From positions 1,364,001-1,428,000 of the forward strand of contig JAAROD010000015.1 in NCBI GenBank assembly GCA_012274445.1: 64,000 nt of DNA, written 5' to 3'. Shown piece by piece: positions 9,215 to 21,256 of this stretch. A program made the position numbers and the translations under genes. The stretch is from Sclerotiophoma versabilis (lineage: Eukaryota; Ascomycota; Dothideomycetes; Pleosporales; Didymellaceae). Below the pieces are notes generated by a model. It was not told the DNA's origin. It did not search any database and saw nothing but the letters and a program-made list of their open reading frames with translations. Position 1 is the first letter of the stretch. Every line of letters begins with the position of its first letter.

Positions 9215-12200
9215 TCAGTCGATCTCGATGATGTCGCTCTTGCCATGCCTTTGCTGCTGCTGCTGCTGCTGCGCCGCCCGCAACTGCTGTATATGCTGAA
9301 TCTGCTGGGGCGTCGGTCTCTGCGCATTCTGCTGTGGCCGTCCGTTTGGCTGCTGCTGTTGGGCGGGATGCTGCTTCCTCTGCATCTGGGGTGAGAACTG
9401 CTGTGGCCTCTGCTGGTGTGCTTGTTGCTGTTGCATCTGCTGCTGGGACGGTCGTCTTTGCAGTTGCGGGGATGCGCCGTTCGTTTGCTGCTGCTGCTGC
9501 TGCTGCTGTTGCTGAAGGACTTCAAGTGGCGGCGGCGGTTTGTAACCGCCTTCCATCTTGCAGCTGAGAACGACGTCGTTGAGTTTTCGGAGTGCGTCAG
9601 GCACAGCATCCAGCCCTGCAACAATGCCGTTCCGTGTGCCGAACCAACCTTCTGCTTTGCCTCTGAACAACTCTTTCAGTTTTTCCTGCAGATTGTCCAG
9701 CCGTCTGTGACGCGGGTTCCTTTCTGGCGTGGCGCGAATGTCAGGTGGATGTCTGAAATTGTCTTCAATGAACCAGTACACTTTGTCGTCCTTGGGCTGC
9801 AGGCGGATGTCGAATGTGCAGAGCGGGTTCTCGTACGTAAGGCGGTACTTGAACACCGAGTGGACGTGGATCGCAGGGTTGCGGATGTTACCCGGCGTGG
9901 CAGTGTCGAGTTCTTGCAGGACGGTGAGGAGAGAGCGGGTGAGAACAAGCGTGGTGCAGAAATGGTCGAGGCCGTTTGCATCGCCGACGGACAGGAGCGG
10001 GAGGGAGGGGTTGCGGTCGTTTGCAATGGAGGCGAGAAGGCGATGGATGCGGAAGTGTGGGTTTGAGGGGGGGATTTCGATGGACACCTCGTTTTCGGAA
10101 GGGAAAGAGACGGCTGCAGTATGTGGTGAAGGCCCGTATTGGAACCGCACCTTCTGCAAGGACGAGGATGTCAGACGCATTTGACGTTTTTGGAGTGTGG
10201 TTGCAAATGAGCGTAAGCGGTTGACGTCGCGGAGTCGGGCTCGAAGCTCGCCGAGAATGTCGCTGCCGAATGGAGCGGCTAGAAGTATTCTGAACCTGCC
10301 ATCTGCTGTAAACTTGAAGCTGCTCTGTGGTGAAGCAGCCATGAGCTTTTGCATGTCTGCAGCTGCGGTCTTGGCCATACGGCCCGAGGCGATGTGCCAC
10401 ACGCTACGACCATCGATTTTTAGCCCCTCGCAGGTAATGGCAATGCTGTCTTCGAGCCACGGCTGCTCCCCAGACTTGGTCGTAAGTAGGTCGGTAGTTT
10501 GCAGATATAGAGCCCAGCCTTGAACGACGTGGTTCACTTCGGCTGGCTTGCTGCTTGCGCTGCATTCGTGGCGCAATGTGAAAATCTTGCGGTCTTTCTC
10601 CAATTGACGGGCTGTGACTCTGAAAGAAAGAAGCTGAACAGCTACGCGCTCTACACGGATAAGGTTATCGCGGTTGATGGCCAGGCTGCTGCCGTCGTGC
10701 CTTTCCATTACGATCTGCTCGGAGTGATTGATCAAGGTGCCGTTGGGTCCCATCTCAAATATCCACCACGACTCGCCTGCGGTGCTCACAACAGCGACTA
10801 AGGCCCAAGTCGATGTCCAGCCACGAGGACTGAACATGACATATTCAAGAACATTCGACTTCACAGCTGCTCTCACTGCGTCCAGTCGAAGGGTCTGCCT
10901 TGTGATTTGCTGCCATCCTAGTTGCTGTGCAGTCCTTTGGATCTGGTCTCGAAGGGTCTGCGACAGCATTGACATGAGTATGCCTGCTATCTGTGCCGGC
11001 TCTCTACCCTGGTTCATGGCAAACTCTGCTCTTACGGATAGGGCGCTGGCTGGTTGCATGATATAGCTGCCTGTTATAGGCTCCAGTGATAGCGTGACCG
11101 AGTTCGATAGTGTCCCTAGAGCTGCGGTGAGACTGCAGTCCGTAGGCTCAGATCCAGACAAGCTGGATTGTATAACAAGTCTCGGATCGAAATGCTCCCT
11201 CGTCGACTGTAGTATCTGAGTTGTGTGGAGTGCGATGATGCGCTTGAGTATTCGCTCCATCGAAAGGTCCTTCCAGTCGATACCAAAATCGACATCCACC
11301 ACCTCCTTCCCTTGGCGAAACCAGCGCGCTGTTAGAGATGGTATTGGAGGACCGCGCCACGACGTCTTCCCGTTCTTTGGCTTGTTGCTTGTTGTGCCAA
11401 ACTCGATCCAGTTCTTCTTTCCTGGTCTGTCGATCCAGTACTGAATCACGACTTCGCGATGCACTGGTTCGACCTTCAATGAGCCTGCCCATCCTGAGCG
11501 CGCAAGCCCTACAGCTTGCGATCGCAGCACTGAGAGCTTGTGGGTGAGAATGAAGTTGTGAAGGAAGTCGAAGAGTCCACCGAGGCCTTTTTGTTGCAGG
11601 ATATAATCAGCCTGAGGTTGGAGTGCCTGCCAAAATTTACTGCCAGTCTCAATAGTTGGTGCAGAAGCGAACAGCAAACGCAGGTCGAGGAACCACCACT
11701 GATCTGAAGCATCTTCAACAAAGGAGACAACGTCGAACTCCATCTCATTCTCTATCACAAAAGTCGCGCGACCTGACTGTATCCGCCAATTTCGGAGGTG
11801 TCGTGGGAGGGTCTCGTGCACATTCAGCCGTATCGAAAGGGAAGTGTTCATGGCGCGCAGAAGTTCGAGTGCCTTGTCTGATGAGATGGGGTCAGGTGGT
11901 ATGTAATCCAGCTGTTATCTGTCAGCACTTTACGAACTTTGCATATGGTGGACATGCGCACAGTTGGAATCCAGGATGCTTTCCCAGTCGACAAAATTTC
12001 CAATGCAGTCCTGATATCCGGGTTGTTCTCCCTCGCATAGGCTGAAAGAATCTTGATCTGATTGACCTGTTCATCCGCGAAGTCCATATGCGCAACCTGC
12101 TCTTTTGCCCAAGCATACAAATCGATGACCTTGCCGATGTCAAAAGCCGACTTCTGCCCCCACTCCGTCAATACCAGCAGCTTTATAAATTTAGCGCGGT

Positions 12201-12618
12201 TTTCTTGCGCAAACTTGAGCAGAAGAAGCTTTTTCCGTTTGTTGACCTCTGGGCTGTCTTGAGGAATGGCACCATTCATGGCACCGTTCGATTGCTGGCT
12301 CAGCGACATGCCGGACATCTTATGAAGTGTTTCCTCGAGCGCATTGTAGCATTCTTGGGCAACACGTGCCAGCAGCTTTGACAGTGGGTGGTACGCCTCC
12401 GGACCAATATGCGCAATTTCAGGCGGCTGCTCTGAGTACTGATCCATAGCGGGCACAGTCACGGCTGCTGAGGTGCCGTTCATGCTCCCGTTCATGGCTG
12501 CCATGTCCTTGCGCCCGTCGATGCCGTTGACGGGCTTGTCGTCAAAAGAGCGCTTCTTGTTTTCTCCATCTCTTACTGAGTCGTTTGCGCTGTGGTTCAT
12601 CATGAGGATGCCAGGCAT
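9215..12618 (-). CDS. MED14: Mediator complex subunit 14 (Rgr1/MED14)
   Basis: Two exons, complement(9215..11911, 11962..12618), give 1117 aa. MED14 is the scaffold that joins the Mediator head, middle and tail modules and supports RNA polymerase II transcription. The N-terminal block IGPEAYHPLSKLLARVAQEC and the region NRAKFIKLLVLTEWGQKS are family hallmarks. The 50-bp intron (11912-11961; GTGCGC...GCTGAC...ACAG) joins GKASWIPT to LDYIPPDPIS, matching homologues. The C-terminus is a low-complexity Gln-rich tail with one run of ten glutamines (about 9492-9521) and further Q/P repeats. An in-frame ATG at 12729 would add 37 residues; 12618 (MPGILMM..) looks more natural. Divergent from ATG22. 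Confidence 0.92.
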
Positions 12619-13682
12619 AGTCTGGGCGCCGTCATGCAGCTCGCCGGCGCGCTCGCCACGTGTGCTCGGCGCGCAGTCGCGGATTTGGTGGTGCCAGTGG
12701 TGGTGTACGGCGCAGTCGTGCGCTTGCAAGAAGTGCGTTAAGGTGGTGAGTTCTTAGGTCGAGGGCGGCCTCCCTAACGGCCTGCGACTAGCGGCTGTTC
12801 GTGGGCTGGTGAAAGTCTGCGATGTATAATCAAGGCGCAAAGGTCGATCGGCGGAGGAACACAGGTAAGCCAAGAGGCTCGAATCGGCTGAGGGCGCCGG
12901 GGTATCGTGAAAAGGCTTTGATTGCAAGAGGGAGGTCACAAAGCAGGAGCTGGGAGATTCTCGGGTTGTCGCTATCGCACCGCACGGGCGGGTAAAGGTT
13001 GACTGCGCACTGAAGCGGTCGCGCTCGCACGACAATGCGCAATGGTTTCTGGCGAAGAGAGGTGGAGTCGCGGCGACGACCTATGTGTGGTGTTGGCGAT
13101 CGCGGAGGCACGAAGGCTGGTGAGGGAAGGCGCGAGCCTGACGTTCCTTCCCTTGGCGGACCCACATGAGCCCTGCATCCATCATCGAAGACTTCTAGCA
13201 AGACATCGAACGCCAACGAATATCGAAGGCTGAGATTTTTGCAGGTGCTGGCAAACAGAGGGTTTTCAGGCATTGCACAGACAGTAGTGTTGGTACTGTG
13301 CTTCGCATTGGGATTGTCCACGTAGACTCGCTGTATTTTGTCACACCGCAAGACGCACTTGCTCTTGATGACCCGCATCCAGCGGCGAGCGCGGCGTGAC
13401 CAGGACATCTGATAACCGTCTAGCCCAAAAGGCGGCTTATCCGAGACTGATGGAGTGTGGCTCACTTTATCATCTGCATAAGTTCCATGGTCGACCGGCC
13501 ACCCCAACACGCTGTGCACGCCCATCACGGTTCTTCTTGCTCTTCCTTGAGCTTCTTCATCATCGCGAGACCTGAGCTCCTTCACAGCATCCCTTGAGAT
13601 ATCTGCGGAGCCGCCCGCTTGGATCTGTGTTCGTCATGTCTCAGAGGCGGTAACGCAGCCTCCCACCAATCCAGTTGCCGCT
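12619..13682. other. Divergent intergenic region between MED14 and ATG22
   Basis: About 1.06 kb. It holds a 251-codon open frame on the minus strand (12830-13585) that has no recognisable domain, is Arg/Pro/Ser-rich and shows no splice signals. I treat it as probable UTR/promoter sequence with an accidental open frame, though a small gene cannot be excluded. Confidence 0.45.
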
Positions 13683-15820
13683 ATGACGCCACGCGCACCT
13701 TCCCTTCCCCCAGAGTACCGGCAAGCGCGACCACAGCTCGAACGCAACGCGTCAACGCAGTCGAAAATCTCGCTTCCCACGTCGTCGCAGTCCAACGAGG
13801 CCGACGATGAGCAGAGCTTCTCTGACGGCAGCTTTGACATGGAGTCCAGCCTTACGCAGCCGCAGTATGAGGGCGAAGACACGCGCCTAACTAGCGACAA
13901 AGAGCTGTCTGGCTTTTACATGTACGGATGGGCAGCAGAGGTGTGTTTTCCACAACTTTGCATCGTTCTTTCCTTGCGCATGCTTCGTCTATGGACAGTT
14001 GTATGCAGCTTCCAGCTAACCCATTCAGGTCTTCGTAGTATGCGGCATTGGCTCCTTCATACCCGTTACCCTCGAGCAGCTCGCCCGCGAGAACGGCGTT
14101 CTACTCCACGACCACACCACGCCATGCAAGGCTTCGCTACCGACAGTCTCCCCGCCGGCCAGCTTCACGACCTTATCCAAGCCATATCATCCTGATAAGG
14201 GACAATGCGTCGTTAACATTCTTGGCTTTGAGGTCAACACGGCCAGTTTCGCCATGTACACTTTTAGCATCTCGGTGCTGATTCAGGCGCTACTCATCAT
14301 ATCAATGTCTGGCGCTGCGGACCATGGGCGGTTCAGAAAGACATTTCTCTTGTGGTTTGCCTTCATTGGCAGTACTGCGACCATGCTATTCCTACCCGTT
14401 GTACCCAGCGTGTACCTTCTGGGTGCAGTGCTGGCAATTATTGCAAACACCTGCTTCGGCGCGAGTTTTGTGCTCTTGAATAGCTTCCTACCTCTGCTGG
14501 TCAGATTCCACCCAACTGTGCGGTATGCTGTATCGAGTGCGGATGACGGGACAGACGCAGACGAGTACGACGACGACGTCGACAATCTTTCTGACGAAGC
14601 ACGCCTTGCACAAGAAGCACGCTACTCCAACCGACTCGCACGCAACGAAACAATTCTCGATGAAGTTGCAGACGCAACCACCGCCCTTCTTCCTCCTCAA
14701 CACTCTTCGCCTGACCTAACCATTCCACGCGTAAAAGACAGATCAGCTCCATCCCAGGAACTTGCTTTGTCAACCAAGATCTCATCATACGGAATTGCAA
14801 TCGGCTATATTGCCGCTCTCCTCGTGCAGACACTTTCGATTCTCGTCGTCATCACCTTTCAATCATCGAACTTCGGGTTGCGGCTCGTCCTGTTCATGAT
14901 CGGTGCATGGTGGTTCATCTTCTCCATTCCGAGTGCTCTGTGGCTGCGACCACGCCCAGGACCACTACTGCACATTGGTGACAACACGTCTAAGTTTCGT
15001 ACGGCGATCGCCTACTTCGCTTACTCATGGAAGTCCTTGGGCCGCACAGCAATGCATGCACGACACCTCAAGGACGTCTTGCTCTTCTTAGCCGCGTGGT
15101 TCCTTCTTAGTGACAGCATAGCAACAGTCTCTGGTACAGCTGTGCTGTTTGCAAAGACTACACTAGGCATGTCGTACGCTATGCTGGCTTTGATAAACGT
15201 CATTGCAACTGTCTCTGGTGTGCTTGGGGCCTTCCTATGGTCGCGGATATCGCACTACCTCAACCTCAATCCAGTGCAGACAATATTGATGTGCATCGCT
15301 CTCTTCGAAACGATTCCAATCTACGGCTTGCTGGGCTACCTACCACCCATCCAGAGGTTAGGGTTTCTTGGCTTACAGCAACAGTGGGAAATGTACCTTC
15401 TAGGTGCAGTGTATGGATTTGTGCTCGGCGGCCTCAGCTCCTATTGTCGTGCTCTTTTCGGCGAGCTCATCCCTCCCGGCTTTGAGGCAGCTTTCTACGC
15501 ATTGTATGCGATCACAGACAAGGGCAGTAGCGTGTTCGGTCCAGCTATTGTTGGTGCCATCACAGACGCCTACGGCGAGATTCGACCGGTAAGTCGCCAC
15601 TACGACCTTCTGCTAAATTCACAGCGCACTAAATTCATTCATGTAGGCGTTCTGGTTCCTTGCTATACTAGTCGGCCTCCCTTTCCCCATCATGATGTTT
15701 GTCGATATCAATCGCGGTCGGACCGAGGGCATTGCGCTTGCGAAGACCCTTGAACAGCTGGATGCCGGTCATCAAGTCTTTACCGGTCAACGCGACGATT
15801 CAGAGGACGATCTCCACTAG
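13683..15820 (+). CDS. ATG22: Autophagy-related protein 22, vacuolar amino acid effluxer
   Basis: Three exons, join(13683..13940, 14029..15588, 15647..15820), give 663 aa. ATG22 is an MFS-type vacuolar membrane protein that exports amino acids released from autophagic bodies. The hallmark segment [33 protein letters not shown] spans the first junction, and the protein has about 11-12 hydrophobic segments. An acidic Asp-rich loop follows [20 protein letters not shown]. The cytosolic tail ends RDDSEDDLH. Intron 1 (88 bp) is GTGTGT...CTAAC...TCAG; intron 2 (58 bp) is GTAAGT...GTAG. Both are phase 0. Starts at the first in-frame ATG. Confidence 0.93.
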
Positions 15821-16787
15821 TCCTGCTTTTGACGGATGACTCTCACGAATATTTCTGCATTCCAGCGCATTTGCATCCATCTTGCATTAGAGCGGCGCTG
15901 GTGAAGCCCCTTCCGACCTGTAGTAGCAGTCTTTGATACCCTTAAATGATACACGATCTTCCCTTCCATCTATGATTTATTTTAGTGTCCTACCTCCGTC
16001 GATCCCGTTGCTTATGACCTTGCTCGGAGGACACACGAAGCTAGATGTCACAGCATGAATCTTAGCTTAGCAAAAGCAATTGCTATTACGACAAATACAG
16101 TCTGACGGCTGCCACTCCTTTAGCCATTGCCGCCTACGCTGTTGCGGCATCGAGTGCCTCCAATGGCGTCTGATACCTCAATTGTTCCAGCGTTTTCGGA
16201 CAACATATCATCTTTGAATCCACAGGCTTTTTTACATGTCACTCTCGAACGGGTCCAAAATTGGTGGCGACAATCCCCCTCTCCTCTTGCAGGGCTTCTT
16301 CAGTGCCAAAAAGACAGACCCACACCTTTCAGTCTGTTAGCAGTGAGATCGACCAGTGTAAGTCTTGGTAGATGGCCGGTCATGCCTACCCAATTTTTGA
16401 AATGCGGTAGTGCGAACTTGAAGAGCGTCAACGAGATGGGCGAGACAGCTTCCCCTGCTTTGGGGAAGAACGCTGGTAATGCTATCTCATACTGAGTGGA
16501 TGCGTATCACTGGAAGACATGGGCAGTTCGCAGGGTTTTGTGTGTCCAGCAATTTTGCTTCATGTATACATTCTACTCGCTCATTTTAAGTATCAATCCA
16601 ACAATCAGCTTACACTTAAACCTAACTACACAATCAATCTACCTTGTGCTGCAGTTCATTTCGACAACACTGCAAGGAGACCATCAGTTACCAAATTCCG
16701 CGCGGAAGAAGCCAAAGACATGGAGTACGTCCCCATGGTGTATGCAATATCCCTAGCAAGCTAATATCAGAAAATCTCAACACAGAC
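15821..16787. other. Intergenic region
   Basis: Downstream of ATG22 and upstream of the BTB remnant. A 122-codon open frame (16127-16495) has no recognisable features. Part of it may be the missing 5' end of the BTB gene, but no joining splice sites were convincing. Confidence 0.45.
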
Positions 16788-17438
16788 ATGATCACATTCA
16801 TCGTCGGTCAAGGCGAGCACCAGAATTTATTCACAGTGCAAAAATCACTTCTCACAGTTCGCTTAAACATAAACGCTCAGCAGCTCTCCACCTTGGACAT
16901 CCACGCCATCAAGCTCCCTGACATTGACCGCCGTACTTTCGATCTATACATCGAGCTCATCCGCACTGGCCGATATCCCGGAAACCCCAAAAATCACTCT
17001 CACGGCAACGAGTCAAACACGCTCTGCAAGCTCTATGCTGAAGCCGCTCATCTCGGAGAAGAAACAGCATAGAACACAGTCTTGGAAGTACTCGAGAATT
17101 TATTCGAAGAATCTTCCGCTGTCGAAGGAACCGCGTTTCTGTCCCCTCGAAATGTGGGCGAGATCTATAACGCTACCACGGGAGAGTCTCTGGCAAGGGA
17201 CTTGGTTGTTAATCTGTACATGTGCAAGGCTCCGACAGAGATAGTAAATGATCCGAGTAACGTGCTGCCGAGGCAGTTTTTGGCAAATTCAGAGGCGAGG
17301 AAGTTGCAGCTCATAGATAAGGGGAGGTTAAAGCGAGTGGAACTCACCACAAAAGCAGAGAAGTCTGGAGACATTGTGGTTGACAAGTATTCCTTGGCGG
17401 ATGAATTTAGTGCGCACCACTACTTCTTCTTTGGGTGA
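16788..17438 (+). pseudogene. BTB/POZ-domain protein gene interrupted by a nonsense TAG
   Basis: One frame encodes a BTB-like protein. MITFIVGQGEHQNLFTVQKSLL resembles the start of fungal BTB domains, KLPDIDRRTFDLYIELIRTGRYP the middle, and SNTLCKLYAEAAHLGEETA the C-terminal helix region. It stops at TAG 17070-17072. The same frame then resumes as NTVLEVLENLFEESS and runs through a plausible tail to 17438. Homologous proteins usually carry a residue such as Gln here, so CAG to TAG is the simplest explanation. No intron of suitable length removes the stop. The BTB core is also divergent and seems to lack a normal upstream N-terminus. Read-through, if any, would give about 216 residues; otherwise the product is 94 residues. 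Confidence 0.6.
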
Positions 17439-18729
17439 ACTTATCTGAAGCGTTCACTTGGACAAGGCTACTTGAAGAGACAGACATCAGAGAAGACTTT
17501 TTCAGGCGTCTGACTAGCTGGCAATCTGGAAACGTATGTGTGGAAAATCGATGACATAAGTATGAACTCTCTTGAATTGTGCGAACTTCTTCTCTTAGCT
17601 GCGCACGTAGGTGTCTGTACAAGTAGTATCGTATATAGGAGCCTAGACGTGCAGTCATGGTAGACTTTGACCCATACCTAACAGCTACTCACAGAGGCTA
17701 CGGAACAACACACATCACTACTACAGTCATCTTACAATACTTTCTCAATGAGTATATAGGCAGTCCACCTTCTACATGCTCCTTCGTTGCTGACATCTAA
17801 GACTCGCAACCAATTAGGTGCCTTGTATCTGCGAAAGCTGGCACGTATATTTGTGTAGTACCGTAGTTAGGAGAGTCTCATGCATTTTCAGAAGCGCCGG
17901 TATGAAACAGCGGCCCAGTGCGAAGGTACGAGCAAGAACAACCCTCTACCAGCTCAACTTCTACACGCCAGTAGTCAACTTCAAATGACGGTCCTAATAA
18001 TGGATCAAGACCGCCCTTTTTAGTATCTCTTTTTGATATTCACCTGGTCCCATCCCACTTTTTTTTACCTGAACTATACCTGCGCCGTGACTGCTGGGGC
18101 AGCAAAGCGCCAAAAGCGCCCACCCCACTGGTGAACCGGCAGCATATCAAGCAAATTGCTGCATATGGCTCAATGGAAACTTGTTTCAAGTTCATTGCCG
18201 AGAAGAAGTGGCGTTCACCAACCCATAGTTCCTATCTTTACACGAGGGGTCGGTCCGAACCGAAAGCTTGCACACCATGCTCCATTCGAATTACCACTAA
18301 AGGAACATTGTTCCAGGCAATTCGGTGGTAAAAAATAAGAAAATGAAAGTGTGTTTACTGTCTGTACACTAACATGTTGTATCAGAGGCTCGGTGGGTTT
18401 TCGCCAGGCCAAAAGGGTCCATTGCATAGATCAGTGAGTATGCACGAGGCTGAGGACTGGTCGACCAGACTACCCCTCTGGACGAAGCTTCCCTTTGCAT
18501 ATCATAACTAAGCGCTATGGGTTGCTAAGTATGCCATTCGGAATCCATTGACGTTGATCATTGGCGCTCGCCTACCCTTGTATCTGTGTGGCTTGCACGG
18601 CGGTACACCTGCTCTCAGCCCACCCCATCTTCGACGGGCTACAAGTATGAGTAGTTGAGCCTGAACTCGGATCGATATACTATTTTCAAGAACAGAACTC
18701 GCTCTCCCTGCAAACGACAACATATCATC
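17439..18729. other. Intergenic region, no gene seen
   Basis: 1.3 kb of AT-moderate sequence with only short open frames. It has a T7 run near 18059 and no repeats or domains that I recognise. Confidence 0.5.
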
Positions 18730-19071
18730 ATGGGCTTCCTCGGCTTCACACGCAAGAAACGCCCAGTCATCATCAACGAATACTACACCTATAACCAGCC
18801 GGCCGTTCGTCCTCTCTATACATCTAACTCTTACTCTTACTGCAGAGCTAACGATCTGCAGACAGCGACCGCGATCGTCGCTGTGCCTGCTCCAGTCGCC
18901 CAACCGCGCCTTCCCGCTTGCCGCAGCTGCTACTCTGCGCAGCGAACTCAGCTCTCGGTCACCCAGAAGGGTGTGAACGTGGGAAGAGAGTATTATGTTT
19001 GTATTGGTTGCCCATCTGAGGGAAGCAAGGGAAGGAGTTGGATTATGTGGGCGGATCAGTTGGTTTCTTGA
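18730..19071 (+). CDS. Small GRF-type zinc-finger protein
   Basis: Single exon, 113 aa, ATG 18730. The C-terminal half, CRSCYSAQRTQLSV..NVGREYYVC..C..WIMWADQ, follows the GRF zinc-finger pattern. It has a CxxC-like start, an NxGRxYYxC core and a final W-x-D. GRF fingers bind single-stranded nucleic acid in proteins such as APE2 and TOP3A. Nothing else is attached here: the N-terminal 60 residues are a basic segment (MGFLGFTRKKRP) and a Tyr-rich stretch. The function is unknown. The zinc-finger assignment rests on motif reading alone. Residues 28-50 and the spacing of the last cysteine are unusual. Confidence 0.65.
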   Translation: MGFLGFTRKKRPVIINEYYTYNQPAVRPLYTSNSYSYCRANDLQTATAIVAVPAPVAQPRLPACRSCYSAQRTQLSVTQKGVNVGREYYVCIGCPSEGSKGRSWIMWADQLVS

Positions 19072-20186
19072 AGGCACGATACTGGCATTGAAAGAATCGT
19101 AAGGATGCGAAAGCGTGATGGAATGAATGCTACAGATACTAAACCTAGCCATGTGTCTCTCCGGTCTTAAATTCTGAGATGTCCACATATATGACATCGC
19201 ACGCTATTCGTGCTCAGATATACGTCATTCAGTCGTGAAGATGTAAAGTGAAGTGAAGTGAAGTGAAAGTAAATCCATACGTGCCCCGTGCGCCCGCTCC
19301 CACAGACTACAAAAGGAGACCGTCGCGACAATACTCCTACCTAGAGCCGGCACCTCGTGCTCAACCAACCCAAGATGTTCGGAGAATATGTCTTTGGTGC
19401 GCGCTCACCTCCATCCAACGCGCGCTCGCCGCCTCGCTCAGGCACTCTTTTTGGAGGCACCTCATCACGGCATCACGCATCGCCGAAACGGATCTCGACA
19501 ATCAGTGATGGTGTGCATATAAGAACATACCCATCAAAAACTAGTGTTACTTCCTAGGCCTCACAGCCTCGAACTCTTAAACAAAGACCTCTGAGCTTCC
19601 TACGGACGATCATTGTATCTTTAACCTTTACATCAAGCTTGTCTACATCGGGCGCGTCCATAGCAAGACTGATAATCACGTTTATGAAGAGAGCTCTCCA
19701 CGAGACACCATACTGCAAGGTATATCCTTTGCCATAAGCTCCAAAAAAAAAACGCCAAAAACGCAGCTCTAGATGCCATCTGGGCGCAACGCAAGTATAA
19801 CAAGTGAGCTTTGAGGTTTCGGTCTAGCGCAGATACGAACATGGTTACGCCATCTTTCCTGAGACACATGGGTCGCGAAGGCTGTCGGAAGATTTGTACT
19901 TATGCAAAGCTACAGGCCTGTGGATGACGAGCACTGTGGTTTTGTTATATCCGCTATCTTGCGTGATCTGGCGGTGAAGATACTGGATTGGTTGGAGATG
20001 AGTCTAATACTTGGAAAGGAGGGAGAGCACCGCGATAAGTGGAAGAGCGATAAGGCATATGGCCGCGGCAATTCAGACAGACTTGGTAGGAGGCAATGGC
20101 ATAGATATCTTTGTCAATCGGCAGAGCAAGTTATGGACAAACCAAGAGGGGCTTACAACCAGATACTTTCTCAACACCAAATGAGA
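19072..20186. other. Intergenic region with one possible small ORF
   Basis: It contains a GAAGT pentamer array (19245-19268) and a 60-codon ATG frame (19375-19557, MFGEYVFGARSPPSNARSPP..) rich in Ser/Pro/Arg. A neighbouring frame upstream (PYVPRAPAPTDYKRRPSRQY) has similar composition, so a small low-complexity protein gene is possible but unsupported. Nothing was recognised in 19560-20186. Confidence 0.35.
19245..19268. repeat. GAAGT pentamer array
   Basis: About four copies of AAGTG in tandem, seen directly. Confidence 0.75.
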
Positions 20187-21027
20187 TTAACCCCAAGAAT
20201 CTTTGTACTGCACTACTTCGTCCCAATCCTTCAACCTAGTTTGTGGACTCCGCAGCCAGGCGTTAAGCTCATGCAGAAACAACCTGGCAGATCCTCTTCC
20301 AAGAAACTCAGTCAGAAGATCCTCGGCATGCCCGTTGCTAGCCTTGATATCTATCATTTTCAGGATAGAAACAACGCATGAAAGGAGAAACTCGGCATTG
20401 CTACTTGTTGTCGCTGCTTGGGACGCTGAGCCAGCGGGGTCCGTGTGAAGGAAGCTGAAGACACGTAGTTCACGCCGTATCCAGGTCCGAGCTTTTGACT
20501 CGAGTTCTGGGTCACTGGCAATCATCTGGGGCGTGATGTCACGGTAGCCTGAGTAAGGATTGCTGCCAACATGCATCGAATAGAGCCCTTTCTGATAGAC
20601 TTCCCGGCGTCTGCGCAAAGCCGGGTCATCTAGCGGGGGGGGAGAATGAGCGGCGAATGCACCTTCTTCGGCTTGGCACTCCGTATGGAGCAAACGATGT
20701 ATGTCGCTCATGATTGGTGGTAGCAGATTGATCCTTTGGTGAATGAGTACGGCGAATGCCATAGCTCTTGAAGTCATCCGGGCCCCGCCAATCATACTGA
20801 ACGGCAGTGACTTCTGTCTTGCCTGTTCCGGATCAGTAGCTTGAAGATATCATGAAAATCCATAGCTTACATAAGGGGCAAGTAGATCGTTCTTGAAGCC
20901 AGCTCACGAGACACACAAAGTCAAAGCTGTCGTGGTTACAGGGCACCGTGATTGCTCTTTCGGTTACTTGCGAGAGACAAATTACACATGTGTCTTCAGA
21001 CTCGTCTTTGTTCTCTATTGTGCCCAT
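20187..21027 (-). CDS. RING-finger (probable E3 ubiquitin ligase) protein with frameshift in a G8/C8 run
   Basis: Exon 1 is complement(20871..21027). It encodes a RING finger: C14-x2-C17, C30-N-H32, then FDFVC39LVSWL, then C50-P-L-C53-K. The 48-bp intron 20823-20870 (GTAAGC...AACAG) joins CPLC to [21 protein letters not shown], as in related fungal RING proteins. That frame reaches a TGA just after a run of eight C on the coding strand (20635-20642). The next frame continues with [38 protein letters not shown] to the stop at 20187. Removing one C restores a continuous protein of about 265 residues. So either the homopolymer is miscalled or the gene is broken. Divergent from the SAK gene with a 229-bp gap. 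Confidence 0.7.
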
Positions 21028-21256
21028 GCGCCGACGCTGGTGTTGAAGTTGAAGAAGGATGATCGGGCGGAGGTGACCTCATGCGGCGCACAGCACAGAC
21101 CAGATTGCTAGCGCGAGAGTGAACCGTCGCGACTTCCTCACGAACTCAGCTTCTCTGAACGTCCACTGCTCCTGCCTCGCCACTGTCAGCCATTGTTTAC
21201 AACCTGCGCGGTCAGAACTTTTTCGCTCGACAACGCGACCGATAGCCCAGCAGCGA

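Noticed and set aside
12830..13585. 251-codon minus-strand open frame between MED14 and ATG22
   Set aside because: No domain, signal or splice pattern; Arg/Ser/Pro-rich composition as expected from random GC-rich sequence. Kept only as a note in the intergenic entry.
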